Shown here piece after piece: positions 47,470 to 57,821 of a stretch of DNA of 64,000 nt. The stretch covers positions 434,001 through 498,000 of the forward strand of contig NW_022985552.1 in the NCBI RefSeq assembly GCF_010093815.1, written 5' to 3'. The notes under the pieces are model-generated. The model had not been told where the DNA came from and did not search any database. It worked only from the letters and a program-made list of their open reading frames with translations. The translations under genes were made by a program, and so were the position numbers. The stretch comes from Pseudovirgaria hyperparasitica. Lineage: Eukaryota > Ascomycota > Dothideomycetes > Acrospermales > Acrospermaceae. Position 1 is the first letter of the stretch. Each line of letters begins with the position of its first letter.

Positions 47470-49996
47470 TTAGTCAGGCGTTGGGAGTTGACGCGTCCTC
47501 ATCGCTACGACGGTCTCTGATGCTGTAAGGCTTCGGCTTGGATTATGAGCGATCCAATCACGCATCAATTTGCGCAATTCCAATGGCCCGTAACTTTCAG
47601 CCCAAGAAATTGGACTTTCACCGCAAGCGTCTAAAATACGTGGATTTGCGCCACCGCGAAGAAGGACCCCGGCAGTCTCTGCATATCCTCTGTAGCACGC
47701 TATGAACAGTGCAGTTGAGTTGTGCCGGCCACCTTTGGCATCAATTTTTTGCGTGGGATCCGCCGCAAGAATTGCTTTGACGACCTGAGTAAGACCAAAG
47801 GAAGCTGCGTAATATAGGGGTTGTGTGTTTGCAAGTGTATGAGGCTGTGCTTCAGGTAGAAGTAGCTGTATCCAGGTTCCAAAATTACCACCATTTGGGA
47901 GACTTCGCGTATTCAGGAATTTGAGAATCATTGCGAGGTCAGATTTCTCGAGAGTACTGGTTACACCATGCTGAGCCCAGCGAAGGGCTACATATGGAAG
48001 AAGTGCGTAGTTTGCAACGAGATTATGCAACACATGCGGCCCGAATCTGTATCCAGGGAGAAAGTTCTGAAATGTGAGATATTCAAGGCATCTCCGCATG
48101 ATAAGTGTATCTGCTTGCTTCGGGTCCAAGTAAAACGTGTTGATATATGACGAAGCGAGCCAGTCGGAGGTCAAGAAGGCCTTTACGGAGGCGTGTGATA
48201 AGGTTACTGTGCCTTTATCAACATGCAGGAGGCCATAACATTTTCTTATGATCTCGTCGAGAGACAGGAATCTGCTGTCTTCATCGAGTACCCCTTCGCA
48301 CTCCGTGATGATAACTGCTTCAGTGAGCTCGTCCAACTTCATAGGCCTCTCAGCAAACGCTACCCACAACAGAAGCTCTTGAACATAACGCGAATCTTCG
48401 GGCGAAATCCGTGTTAGTATATTAGCGTAAATCTCCTTTAACGTTCGAGGAAGGTCTCTCAAGGCGTTGCGCATCGCTTTGCCTGTCCTCTGAGAAGTCA
48501 GGTGACTCAGCGTTAATTGTGCCCAGCGGAAGCTGCGTAAGGTTAGTGACATGAGGTCTATGGTATATTCTGGGAACTCGTAGCTTACGAGCCGTCTGCA
48601 TTAGCACAGATTGAATTCATGATATCGGTTCTGAGCTCAGGCTTAAGTTTATGCAGAATGGGATTGCTAGCAAGTTCAAGCTCTGTATGAGCTTGGATAT
48701 CCCTGAAGACCAACATAGGGTCCATTAATACAGTCCGGATAGGGGCTTGTTGAGAGTGCCAGAACTTATGTTGTTCATCGGATGTACTAGTCATCACTAT
48801 CCGGACATGTTGAGTTTGGGACACGATTCGACTGATGGATTCTATAATTTCATCGCTTCTGACACTCTCGTTAATAGCATCTAGCAGCAGGAAAGTGGGT
48901 CCAAGGATTTTGCAACATGCGACCAGGGCATCTTCTACATATGTGAGTGTAGGAGCTCGGGGTTCCGAGCCCGATGACTTCGCTGTCGCGGTCAGGTAAT
49001 CCGACCGTATACGATCATGAATGGCTTCGTCAGCCTGACAAAGTTGGGCAAGAAAAGAGCCCATTATGTGGACGGTCTGTTGAGAGTCTAAACTGCTACC
49101 AGAGCAGTAGAAGTAGGCGAGGCGAATACCTTCCTGTGTATGAGTGAAGTGATCCACAATACTTGAACTAAAGATGCCTTAGCCCAAAAGTGAAGGACAG
49201 TTTAAAGTGCACTATGACTAAAGTGTGCTTACCACAGCGTGCTTTTCCCAGAACCAGCTATTTCAAATCAGTAAAATCGTTCGAGGTACGACACACGGCA
49301 CTGACATTTGCCTTTTAAGACCATTATAAGGCTACAGCTGGTCGGATTACTCAGAAATTGAGTGAGAGGGCCTTGCATAAACCACTGTCCGGCATCATAT
49401 CGACGGCCCTCGCGGATTTGCTTATGTGTTGTGGTATAGCTCACTGGACACAGCCAGGAGAGCATAGCAGTGTTCTCGTGTGTTGTTCTCACCTGTCGCC
49501 TTTCGTGCAGGTCTTGTTCCAGTGTCGCGCAGAGAACCTCCATGCTCGAATGAATTTCACGGACAAGCCCACTGCTTTCGGTGGTCAGAACAAGTACAAA
49601 CCAAGTCTTGGCACGCTCAAGTCTTGCAAAGTGCTTGTCGACGTCTGTTCGCTTCAGTGGCCATTCCAGCCGCTTCATTAGTCGAGCTACTCGTTTCCTC
49701 GGTTCCTCCAAATCTTTGAGCAGTGACTGCAGAAAGCTTTGTGTCATTGTCACCATCTCGGAGAACTTCTGCTCATCAAAACTCGGAGTCATCTGGAATG
49801 GAGAAGTGCCAGAAGATACTCTACTGTTCGCATCGGTTTGGAGGTATTCTAGTGCTCCTTGGAGACTGAACAGTTCCTGGCTCAACCTCGCGACGTCGTC
49901 CGCCGCGTGTGCAACATTTTTACCGTAATCGATCAGACAAGCTGTGACTTGTCCAATAGCAATGATCAGTCCCGCGACTGATATAGGGTCTCCCAT
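47470..49996 (-). CDS. NACHT/ankyrin STAND (NLR-like) protein, 785 aa
   Basis: The exons are 49,306-49,996, 49,233-49,257 (only 25 nt), 48,589-49,167 and 47,470-48,532. Introns of 48, 65 and 56 bp all follow GT-AG, and the summed length keeps frame. Residues 1-130 resemble the fungal N-terminal domain of STAND proteins (MGDPISVAGLIIAIGQ). The NACHT module has Walker A GKSGSGKST at residues 229-237, built across the first two introns, and Walker B FLLLDAINES near 331-340. FRWAQLTLSHL at the third splice site is the usual phrase after the NTPase. The C-terminus has about two to three ankyrin repeats (PLYYAASFGLTQVVKAIL; ALFIACYRGYAETAGVLL). Such proteins act as cytoplasmic switches in non-self recognition or programmed cell death. 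A TATATAA lies at 50,045-50,051 on this strand. It looks intact. Confidence 0.92.
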
Positions 49997-51955
49997 TTTG
50001 GGTTATAGCAGCAGGAGACGAGTTACGCGTTGGGACAGGTGCTATTATATAGAAGGCGGGCGAGCTCTACGCTCATGATCACGTCCTGAGACTGATGGCC
50101 TCAACCATGCAGCGACAGAAGCGCGTCTGGCTAGCAGCCACACTTAGTATGTAGTATAGATAGAGATGTTGACACAAGCGTGAATATGCAGAGACGAAGT
50201 GAAGCAAGGCACCAGGGCAGCAGCAAGCTCAGCTGGGAGCCTGGAGTTGGAGTTGACGTTTAAAGTCTCGGAGCCCGATCCTGGTGGGATGAGAGCGCGC
50301 TAAGGCCTAAATATACTAGCCCCATCGGGACTCGGACGGGAGGTCCGCCCGAGGGGCCATGCGGTGTCTAATATTAATTAGTTCTATCCTCAGCGGTTCC
50401 AACGCGACTGAAATTCTGCCACGCGTTGCAATGGCCTATCACCCTTCTAAGTCTCATCTCAAAAATGAAAGCGGAGGGATGGACTTGCGTAGATGCTAAC
50501 AGGTGAATCTGCAGTGGCAAAAACGCATAATTTGACTAAGTTCCCTCACTTTCACGCGGATGCTTGAACGAGCAGTCGTCATTGTAGTAGGCGTGGGCAG
50601 CAAGCGAGGCTGGAAGGTTGACAAGGGCATAGTTCTCTTCATTGATTCTGATTAGGACAGGAAGATCTATTATCACCTTTGGCAAGACAGGTCTTGCATT
50701 TATTGACATCGGATCCCCGAGTTCTCCGGATAGGCATCCAATCACAGGGCGCCGGACAAATTGTAGCAGCATCGAGAAAAGCGATCTGACGCATCTCAAC
50801 GTCTCCTTTCAGGTTTTAGCAGTCTTGTTCGTCATCCCTCCCTATCTTGTTGCATCAACATTTTACTCCTTCTGTTCAGACTTCACGATAATGATCGGGA
50901 TCTGATGAATCATGTCTTTCGGCCTCAATTTAGTAGTACCGAGTACCCAGTCTGCCGAAACAGTCTATATGCATGCGCAGGCAAAGGCGGGTTGAAGTCC
51001 GGCGTGGTGGCATCGCTTGCATATTTAAAATACTTGTCTGCGACGGACTTCGAGGGTCGGGTAGCACCGGCCATCATGATATGTAAAGCTAAGAGCTGGG
51101 TGTCACTGTCGCCAGCTACAAATGTGAGCCCTTGGTCCAAAGCTAAGGTACATTCTTTTGGTCATGACACCTCTTTAGCAAATGAAAAAGTCAGCTATGG
51201 TGGCCGGCAGTTTTCAATGTCAATTGCCAACATGAGTAATGCGGTGGCACACGGAGAAATGCTGTCAATGTTACGCCACTTCGAGCACAGACTTACATGT
51301 CCCAGGTATCATCTAATGTGGGCTCCGATGGTGAGTTTACCGAGAGCACTGCCCATAGAGTGCTGTTCGGCTCGCGACATTTTGCGTTTAGATTGCTACA
51401 GTTCCGTCATACTCTCTGATGCAATTGCATCTCAGTATCATCGTACCGGACAGCGCGCTATTAGATGTGGACGTACCGTTACCCCAGATCACGGCAGCAA
51501 TGGCTATGGTTATCTTTTGCCCAACGTGTTGAACAACACAACTATACCAAGTACGTCCCGTAGGCGACGAATGCGGCTGCACATGACGCTGTGGTCTGTG
51601 GTCGAGTATCGTTCCTGCGTTCGCTTCGGGAAGATAAAAGAAAGTCCGTTTACAGTGGGTCTTCACTTCGTTCATTATCTTCGAGTGATTTGTCTCTTAT
51701 TTGCAATTTGAAAATTCTACGTGTCCCCTCGCCCACACAGACGTGTCTCGGTACGCTGGCTTGCAAATCTTACACATCGTTAAAGAAGCGGCTGGTAAGG
51801 TTGGGGTGTTGATTCCGTATCTCATCTGCAGTGGAAAAGTCGCTCATTGTCTCTCTTTCTTGCTCTCGCTCTTGTCTTCTGCACATCTTTCCAATCTATA
51901 CTAATTTAATTCCTTGTGCCTGCTCCGTTATCCAGGAAGCACTTTCTCAAGTACA
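49997..51955. other. Intergenic between divergent NACHT and laccase genes
   Basis: Nearly 2 kb without a gene I can support. A 268-codon plus-strand frame (50,905-51,711) starts at an ATG but has scattered composition and no domain. Minus-strand fragments at 50,536-50,799, 50,925-51,140 and 51,388-51,675 could be exons of an unrecognised gene, but I find no convincing splice chain. The right end holds the laccase promoter. Confidence 0.5.
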
Positions 51956-54288
51956 ATGAGGTCGTCAACTTGGACGCTGCTCTTCTGTGCAGCCAATGCT
52001 GTCTCCGCCATTGGCCCCGGTCATTGGAAAGGCAGTGATGGGAAGTGCGGAGGCGCTTCGGGTTTGAGCTGCTGGCATTCCATGTTTGGGAACTGCTGTA
52101 GCAAAGATGGTCATTGTGGTAGCACACCTCAGCACTGCGGAATCGGATGCCAGTCACAGTTCGGTCACTGTTCAGATAACAAAGGTCAAGGCTTGCAGGT
52201 ATCGCCGCATGGAAGATGTGGACAAGGAATTGGCTACACATGCGAAGGATCGCCCGAGGGTGGATGCTGTAGTGTCTGGGGATTCTGGTACGTACTAAAC
52301 CTATACATATTAACAATGGCACTGACTTTCAGCAGTGGTTCGACTCCAGAGCACTGCGGTAAAGGATGCAATCCAAAGTTCGGAAAATGTAACAAGGCAG
52401 CGCGGAGGAACGCTCCACCACCATTCGTTACGGATGCCAGTACATGTCCCACCAAGCCAATGGAGACTGTCACCTCAACGATCTGGGTGGATGAGCCTGA
52501 AGAGACAGGATTTGATGGCTTTCCAGGCGAGGATGACGACGATGACATTCCAGGTCTTCCAAATGGCATGACTGACCCATATGCTGCATCGCCTGCTAAG
52601 GTCATCATCGACCCGCACTGTGTGCCATGTGAAGGTCAGCCTGGTAAAAATCCCGATGAATGGTGCGGTCTTACCATCCACACCAACTACTATAAGGAGA
52701 TTCCGAAAACCTGTCGTACGGTTGAGTATACTGTGCATGTCGAAAATACTACTATTGCCCCAGATGGTATTGAACGTTTGGGACTCATCATTAATGGCCA
52801 AATGCCAGGACCCATGATTCACGCCAGCTGGGGAGATATGGTCCGAATCCATGTCTTTAACGACCTGACGAACAACGGAACTAGTATTCACTTCCACGGC
52901 AGCAGGATGAACCACACAAACGATATGGATGGTGTTCCTTCCATCACCCAGTGTCCCATTCAACCAGGCGGTAAGATGACGTATGAGTGGAGAGCTAGCC
53001 AGTATGGAACTTCGTGGTACCACTCCCACTTCGCAATTCAAGCTTGGGAGGGTGCTTTCGGTCCACTGGTGGTCAAAGGACCTCATAGCGCTGATTTCGA
53101 CTTTGATATGGGTGTCATCACTCTACAAGATTGGAGCCACAACACAGTCGACTCAATGTACGCTGCCGCAGAAGATTCCGTTGCCGGTGGTCCACGAATT
53201 ATGGACAATGGTCTTCTTAATGGAAAGAACACCTGGGGTCCTGATGGAACCAACAACCAAACGGGCAAACGATTTGAGATGGACTTTGCACCAGGACGCA
53301 AGCACTTGATACGCTTGGTAAACACTGCTATCCAGTCGACGTTCAAGTTCTCCCTCGACGGTCACAAGATGACTGTCATAGCGACGGATTTTACGCCCAT
53401 TGAACCCTATGAGACTGATGTTCTAAACATCAACATTGGTATGTGAACCTGTCTTCTACACCTCAAAATTTCTAACGAACCACAGGTCAACGTTACAACG
53501 TCATTATCGAAGCTGATCAGCCGCATGGCGCCTACTGGATGCGCTCTGACAATCAGAATGCTTGTGCAGGCACGGTTCAGGCCACCGACATCAAGGGTAT
53601 AGTGCGTTACATCGGTACTGACGGGACACCCACGAGCACAGCACATGGCTACACAGGTGAATGTGTGGACGAGAAGAGTAGCTTGATCAAGCCAATCCTT
53701 CAGCTCGACGCTTTTGCCTCCGATATCGACATTCAAAAAGCAGTCACTGTTGCTCCAGACTCTAATAACATGTTCCGCTGGTACCTCTCTGGGGAGACTT
53801 TCACATCACAGTGGAACAGTCCGACGCTGTACCAGTACCTTCAGAATGGCACCCACACTAGCACTGACAACCTCATCATCGAATTGCCGAACGAGGGCGA
53901 GTGGGTGTACCTGATCATTGAGCAAGAGGTCGCCCTGCCTCACCCGATCCATCTTCACGGCCACGATTTCTTCGAGATTGCATCAGGGACTGGTGCGTAC
54001 ACTAAGGATACTCCTCTACGCTTGAAGAACCCGGTACGAAGAGATACCGCACTACTACCTGGGAACGGCTTCCTCGTCATTGCATGGGTCGTCGACAACC
54101 CTGGTGTCTGGCTGGCGCATTGCCATATTGGCTGGCACACGTCCATGGGAATGGCTCTGCAGTTTGCGGAGATGACATCGCAAATTCGGAGCTCGATTAA
54201 GGAAGAGAAGACGATTAATGACCAATGTGCAAACTGGAGCTCGTACATGAACAGCAGTGGGTTGAAGATGGCTGATTCTGGGGTGTGA
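51956..54288 (+). CDS. Secreted laccase with two N-terminal chitin-binding (CBM18) modules
   Basis: The exons are 51,956-52,287, 52,333-53,438 and 53,486-54,288 (introns 45 and 47 bp), giving 746 aa. Residues 1-18 are a signal peptide. Two hevein-like CBM18 modules follow, each with eight Cys (31, 39, 47, 48, 54, 61, 65, 72; and 88, 96, 104, 105, 111, 119, 123, 130). The first intron splits the codon of Cys111. An acidic Asp-rich linker leads to a three-cupredoxin multicopper oxidase with copper motifs HFHG (~296), HSH (~340), HPIHLHGH (~631) and HCHIGWH (~690). The chain ends DSGV, the C-terminal plug of ascomycete laccases. It should oxidise phenols with O2 outside the cell, held on chitin by the CBM18 pair. 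The type-1 axial position appears to be Met. Intron 1 is 45 bp without a stop, so retention would keep frame but lose a Cys. It looks intact. Confidence 0.93.
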
Positions 54289-54786
54289 AAGTCTTTGGTT
54301 GACGATTACAATACAACCTCACAGGCTTTGGCAGCGGTAATTCATGACTTATTTTCTTTTACACTTTTCCAGCTTTAGGGTGTGGCGTTGTTCATATGAG
54401 AAAGGCCTACCTGCGTGTACGAAGAATTTATAGACACTAAATATTTCACTTACCTTTCCAAATGCAAGACTTCAAGCCTATACAGTAAAACCCCCGCATC
54501 TCTTGCAAGCCTTATGATCTTCTGCCTTAATGACGTGTTGAGATCCTAGACCAGTATCGTGCTCGGGATTTCGGGTTGTTATGCTTCGGAACAACCAGGT
54601 TCCTGAGTCTAGGTCACAGTAGGGCTATCCGCATTTAGTAAGCGACAGTCTCCTCACACATATTCATACCTAATAACAAATCAGTACATGAACATAATAA
54701 GTTTTTACTCAGAGTCCGAGGAACCGCTTCCAGGCTCTCCATTCTCCTGAACAGCCGTATCATACGTCAAGATACCCATATCTAAT
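54289..54786. other. Intergenic between laccase and RidA genes
   Basis: This holds the 3' flank of the laccase gene and the upstream region of the RidA-like gene. No open frame or clear repeat is seen. Confidence 0.6.
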
Positions 54787-55265
54787 ATGTCGTTTCCGAC
54801 TCGTAATTTCTCTCCGCCTAATCACCCATCTCCCGCATTCTACTGTATGGCGAAATTCCCAAATCCCCTCACTCAAATCCTAATGTCATCTCCATAGCGC
54901 ATATATCCCTGACTAGCCCAAACACGACGCTTGTCACGCTCGCAGGCCAGATCGGACGGGCTCCACACAGCGACTCTGTGCCCGCCTCGCTAGCCGAACA
55001 AGTCAGCATCGCGCTTTCGAACGTAGATCACTGTCTGGCCGCTGTGGGCGCAACGCATGCTGATATCGTTTCGGTAAGACAGTATGTCGTTAATTTGGAT
55101 CCCAAGGAAGAGCAGAGGAAGAGGATCTACGCGGCGTGGATGGATGCTGAGGGGGTCATTGATAGAAAGGCACCAAGTACAGTTATCGGGGTGATGGGAC
55201 TAGCGGTGGAGGGGTGTTTGTATGAGATCGAGGTGGTTGCAGCAATGAAAGATGATGGCCTTTGA
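54787..55265 (+). CDS. RidA (YjgF/YER057c/UK114) family protein, 141 aa
   Basis: The exons are 54,787-54,844 and 54,898-55,265. The 53-bp intron has GTATGG, a CTAAT branch-like site and ATAG, and it places the N-terminus (MSFPTRNFSPPNHPSP) in frame with the core. Family marks are TLVTLAGQIG near residue 36, QVSIALSNVDHCLAAVGA with the following VRQYVVNL, and the C-terminal IGVMGLAVEGCLYEIEVVA. Family members are cytosolic or mitochondrial trimers that hydrolyse reactive enamine/imine intermediates or act in stress. The catalytic Arg of classic RidA, expected near the VxxxxLA/EIEV region, is not at its usual place (CLYEIEV), so this may be a divergent subgroup without deaminase activity. Length fits the family. 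Downstream gene is on the same strand, 358 bp away. Confidence 0.85.
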
Positions 55266-55623
55266 TGAGGTCTCGTTGTGCATGCCGATGCAATGTGTTG
55301 CATCGCGCAGAGTGGAGCTTGATACAGTACATGGCGGACATGCAGTAATGCATGGCGCAGTGTTGGCGTCTCCGACATGCAGGATCAAGTTTACTACTGA
55401 CATACAAGCACACTTGAAACAAGGATGCCTGCGTATGTTCATGGACATCTGTAACTTCACACTCCAAGTTGCAACGTTTCACTACGCCACGGCTAGTGCT
55501 ACCTGTTCAGCCCTACCACCCTTCGCTAGCCTGTTCTGGTCAGCACAGCCACACCTCCTGAACCCTGAATATCTACCTCGAAGTCATTCTCACATTCGAA
55601 AGAAAAAAGGATCACATGCCCCA
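55266..55623. other. Upstream region of transporter gene
   Basis: The transporter frame stays open upstream to about 55,252, but that text overlaps the end of the RidA gene and lacks protein character. I treat it as 5' flank. Confidence 0.55.
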
Positions 55624-57367
55624 ATGAACTCCTCACGACCGTTCGCGTCCGCCAGAAACACCTTCGCACCCGCCTTCCAATACCTCTCACAAATAACGTC
55701 TTCGAACACAAGATCTAAGCCCTCGACCTTCCCTTCTCATCACCGCCGCGCAAGCTCCATCTCCATCGATGGTATAGACCTCGAGGCGTCCGCATACACC
55801 GACGAAGAGCTCGACGAAAACTTCGGCCCGGCCATGCCGCACTCTGCACGTACAAGTGCCAGTTCGAATGAGCTGGCCCCGTCAGCGATTCCACTGATCG
55901 ATTTCTCACGGTCCTCGAGTCCATATCCTCGGTCGCGCAGCGCGGTGCAGAGTGAAGATGAGGACGACGATTATGAATTTGAGAGAGAGAGCTCGATAAG
56001 ACCGTTGGTATCGCAGTCGCGAGGGGGCAGCCAGCGGGGCTGGAAGAGTATACTCAAGCCTGGTGGATTGGGACAATTCTTTTTTGGGACATGGGCGGGG
56101 TGGCAGGTTTATGTTGGAATACTTGTGTTCTGGGTTGGGGGCTGTTCCTTTGGCCTGTTGTTGATGAATCGATTTATACTGCTCAGTAAGTGCGAGTTGA
56201 CTGGGGAGTGTGCGAGACAAGGGCTAACATGGTTGCAGCTGGTGTCTACAAGATCAGGTATCCTCTCGCGGCGACGTATATTCAACTTATAATCACGCAT
56301 ATACTACTTGTTGTCTCGGCCAGTTTGACAAGAGCTCTTGCGGGACCATTGAGGAGGATCGGACTTGGTGGAATAGCTGCTCCGGGCCTGCCCGCGCTTT
56401 CGAACAATCCGAGCTACAGATCTGGGAAGAGTAGCTTTGCGTACCGCTGGCTGATAGGAGGATCTGGAGGCATTGCAGGTGGTGGCTTGTTCGAATTTGA
56501 ACGTGCTGCAGCTATGCACGTTCTTCCATTAGCTGCAATCTACGTCGGCAAGGTCATGTTGAGTAACATTTCTTTCACGTAGGTCTATTGTCCACGAGAA
56601 TGACTAGCACTGACAGGCCCATGATCAACAGTTACACAGAGCTACCTGTCTACCAGATGTCACGCATTGGCATTGTCCCTCTTTCACTCATGTTTACAAG
56701 TGTACTCACGCGCGAGTCACATTCTGTTCCGACGCTCTCAGCAGCACTGACTGCAACTATCAACCTCTTTGTCGCGAGTTTAAAAAAGGATGCTAAAAGA
56801 CCTTGGGAGGGTGTCGTACCGGGAGTCTTCTCTGCATTCTTTGTTGCGCTATATCCTATCTTCCTACTACGAACATATCGCCTTCTCGTCGCCGACCTGG
56901 TTCCCCAAGGCGACATCCTGACTGGATTTCCTGCTTCTAGTGGTGACGAGACCCCTTCAAGTCGCGAAGAGACGCGTGCCTACTGGAGGACTCTACACTA
57001 CACATCCCTTCTCTCAATTTTTATAATGACACCGATCCTGTTCCTCTCCGGTGAGATTAGCGAGATGATGATGAACTGCTATGTTTGCGATGTTCCATTC
57101 CTCTGGTTGCTGATCTTGTGTGGAGGTATCGGCAGCTGGGCAGTGTTCGCGACCACTTTGCTTCTGGCCAAAGCTACCAGTCCGTTGACTGTCACGTTTC
57201 TAAGTATACCGCGTAGTGCGTTCCAGCTTACCATGTTAGAAGGCAAGATGCCGGTGCATAGTTGGGTTGGGATCCTTATTTGCTGGCTGAGCTGCTTGTG
57301 GTATTTGTTCACGAAGCGAGGAGAAGGGCGTCAGCTGGACCGATTACGTTTGGAAGGTCGGTCGTGA
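55624..57367 (+). CDS. Multi-pass membrane protein, drug/metabolite (nucleotide-sugar-transporter-like) family, 545 aa
   Basis: The exons are 55,624-56,185, 56,239-56,578 and 56,632-57,367. Both introns are 53 bp with GT-AG, and the total keeps frame. I chose the ATG of MNSSRPFASARN. Residues 1-150 are a Ser/Arg/Pro- and Asp/Glu-rich cytosolic tail (EDEDDDYEFE near 115). About ten hydrophobic segments follow, the first near residues 160-187. The signature is in the middle: NISFTYTELPVYQMSRIG, then LTATINLFVASLKK and FSAFFVALYPIFLLRTYR, the pattern of triose-phosphate/nucleotide-sugar type transporters. The membrane would be Golgi or ER by analogy. The substrate cannot be read from sequence. 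The long N-terminal tail is more than the usual 300-400-residue family length. Confidence 0.82.
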
Positions 57368-57821
57368 CCATTGTAACATATCGAGCCGTGGCACAACAAC
57401 GATACCAAGAGGGTCTGGCCGCGACCTCACGCCTGCATTTCTCGGAGTCATGATCTACCAGCGAATCTGTGTAATTCTGTTGTATTCAATCGACAATCGC
57501 GTTACGAGAGGATTTTGCCGGGTATGTAGCCCCTGAAGATAGGTAGCTCTGGTGATGATGATCATCCCTGGCAATGGTGGTTAGGAAAAATCTCATGATG
57601 CTGGCCTACCCGGCATTCAGTCTCAATAGACTCGTCGCTATTGATACCCGGTATTTTCCTATTCACCGCCATGTCCTTGCTCTCTCCAGGCACCCATTTA
57701 AATAGGATACATTATCTATAAAGGCGTCTTGCTCCGTCCCTCGACCACTTCCATCTCTCTTGACTTTCCCAAACCTTCCAGATCAACAACACCGTTTCCA
57801 ACGATCTCTTTATATCCAGTC
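57368..57821. other. Intergenic, exonuclease promoter
   Basis: No gene. A TATA-like tctataaa lies near 57,715-57,722, about 100 bp before the exonuclease ATG. The exonuclease frame is open back to 57,729 without an ATG. Confidence 0.5.

Noticed and set aside
50905-51711. 268-codon plus-strand open frame as a gene
   Set aside because: No domain, scattered Arg, Ser and Cys composition, overlapping minus-strand frames of equal quality, and no signal peptide or splice support.
54787-54900. Frameshift in the RidA gene
   Set aside because: A 53-bp GT-AG intron at 54,845-54,897 with a branch-like CTAAT restores the frame, so no lesion is needed.
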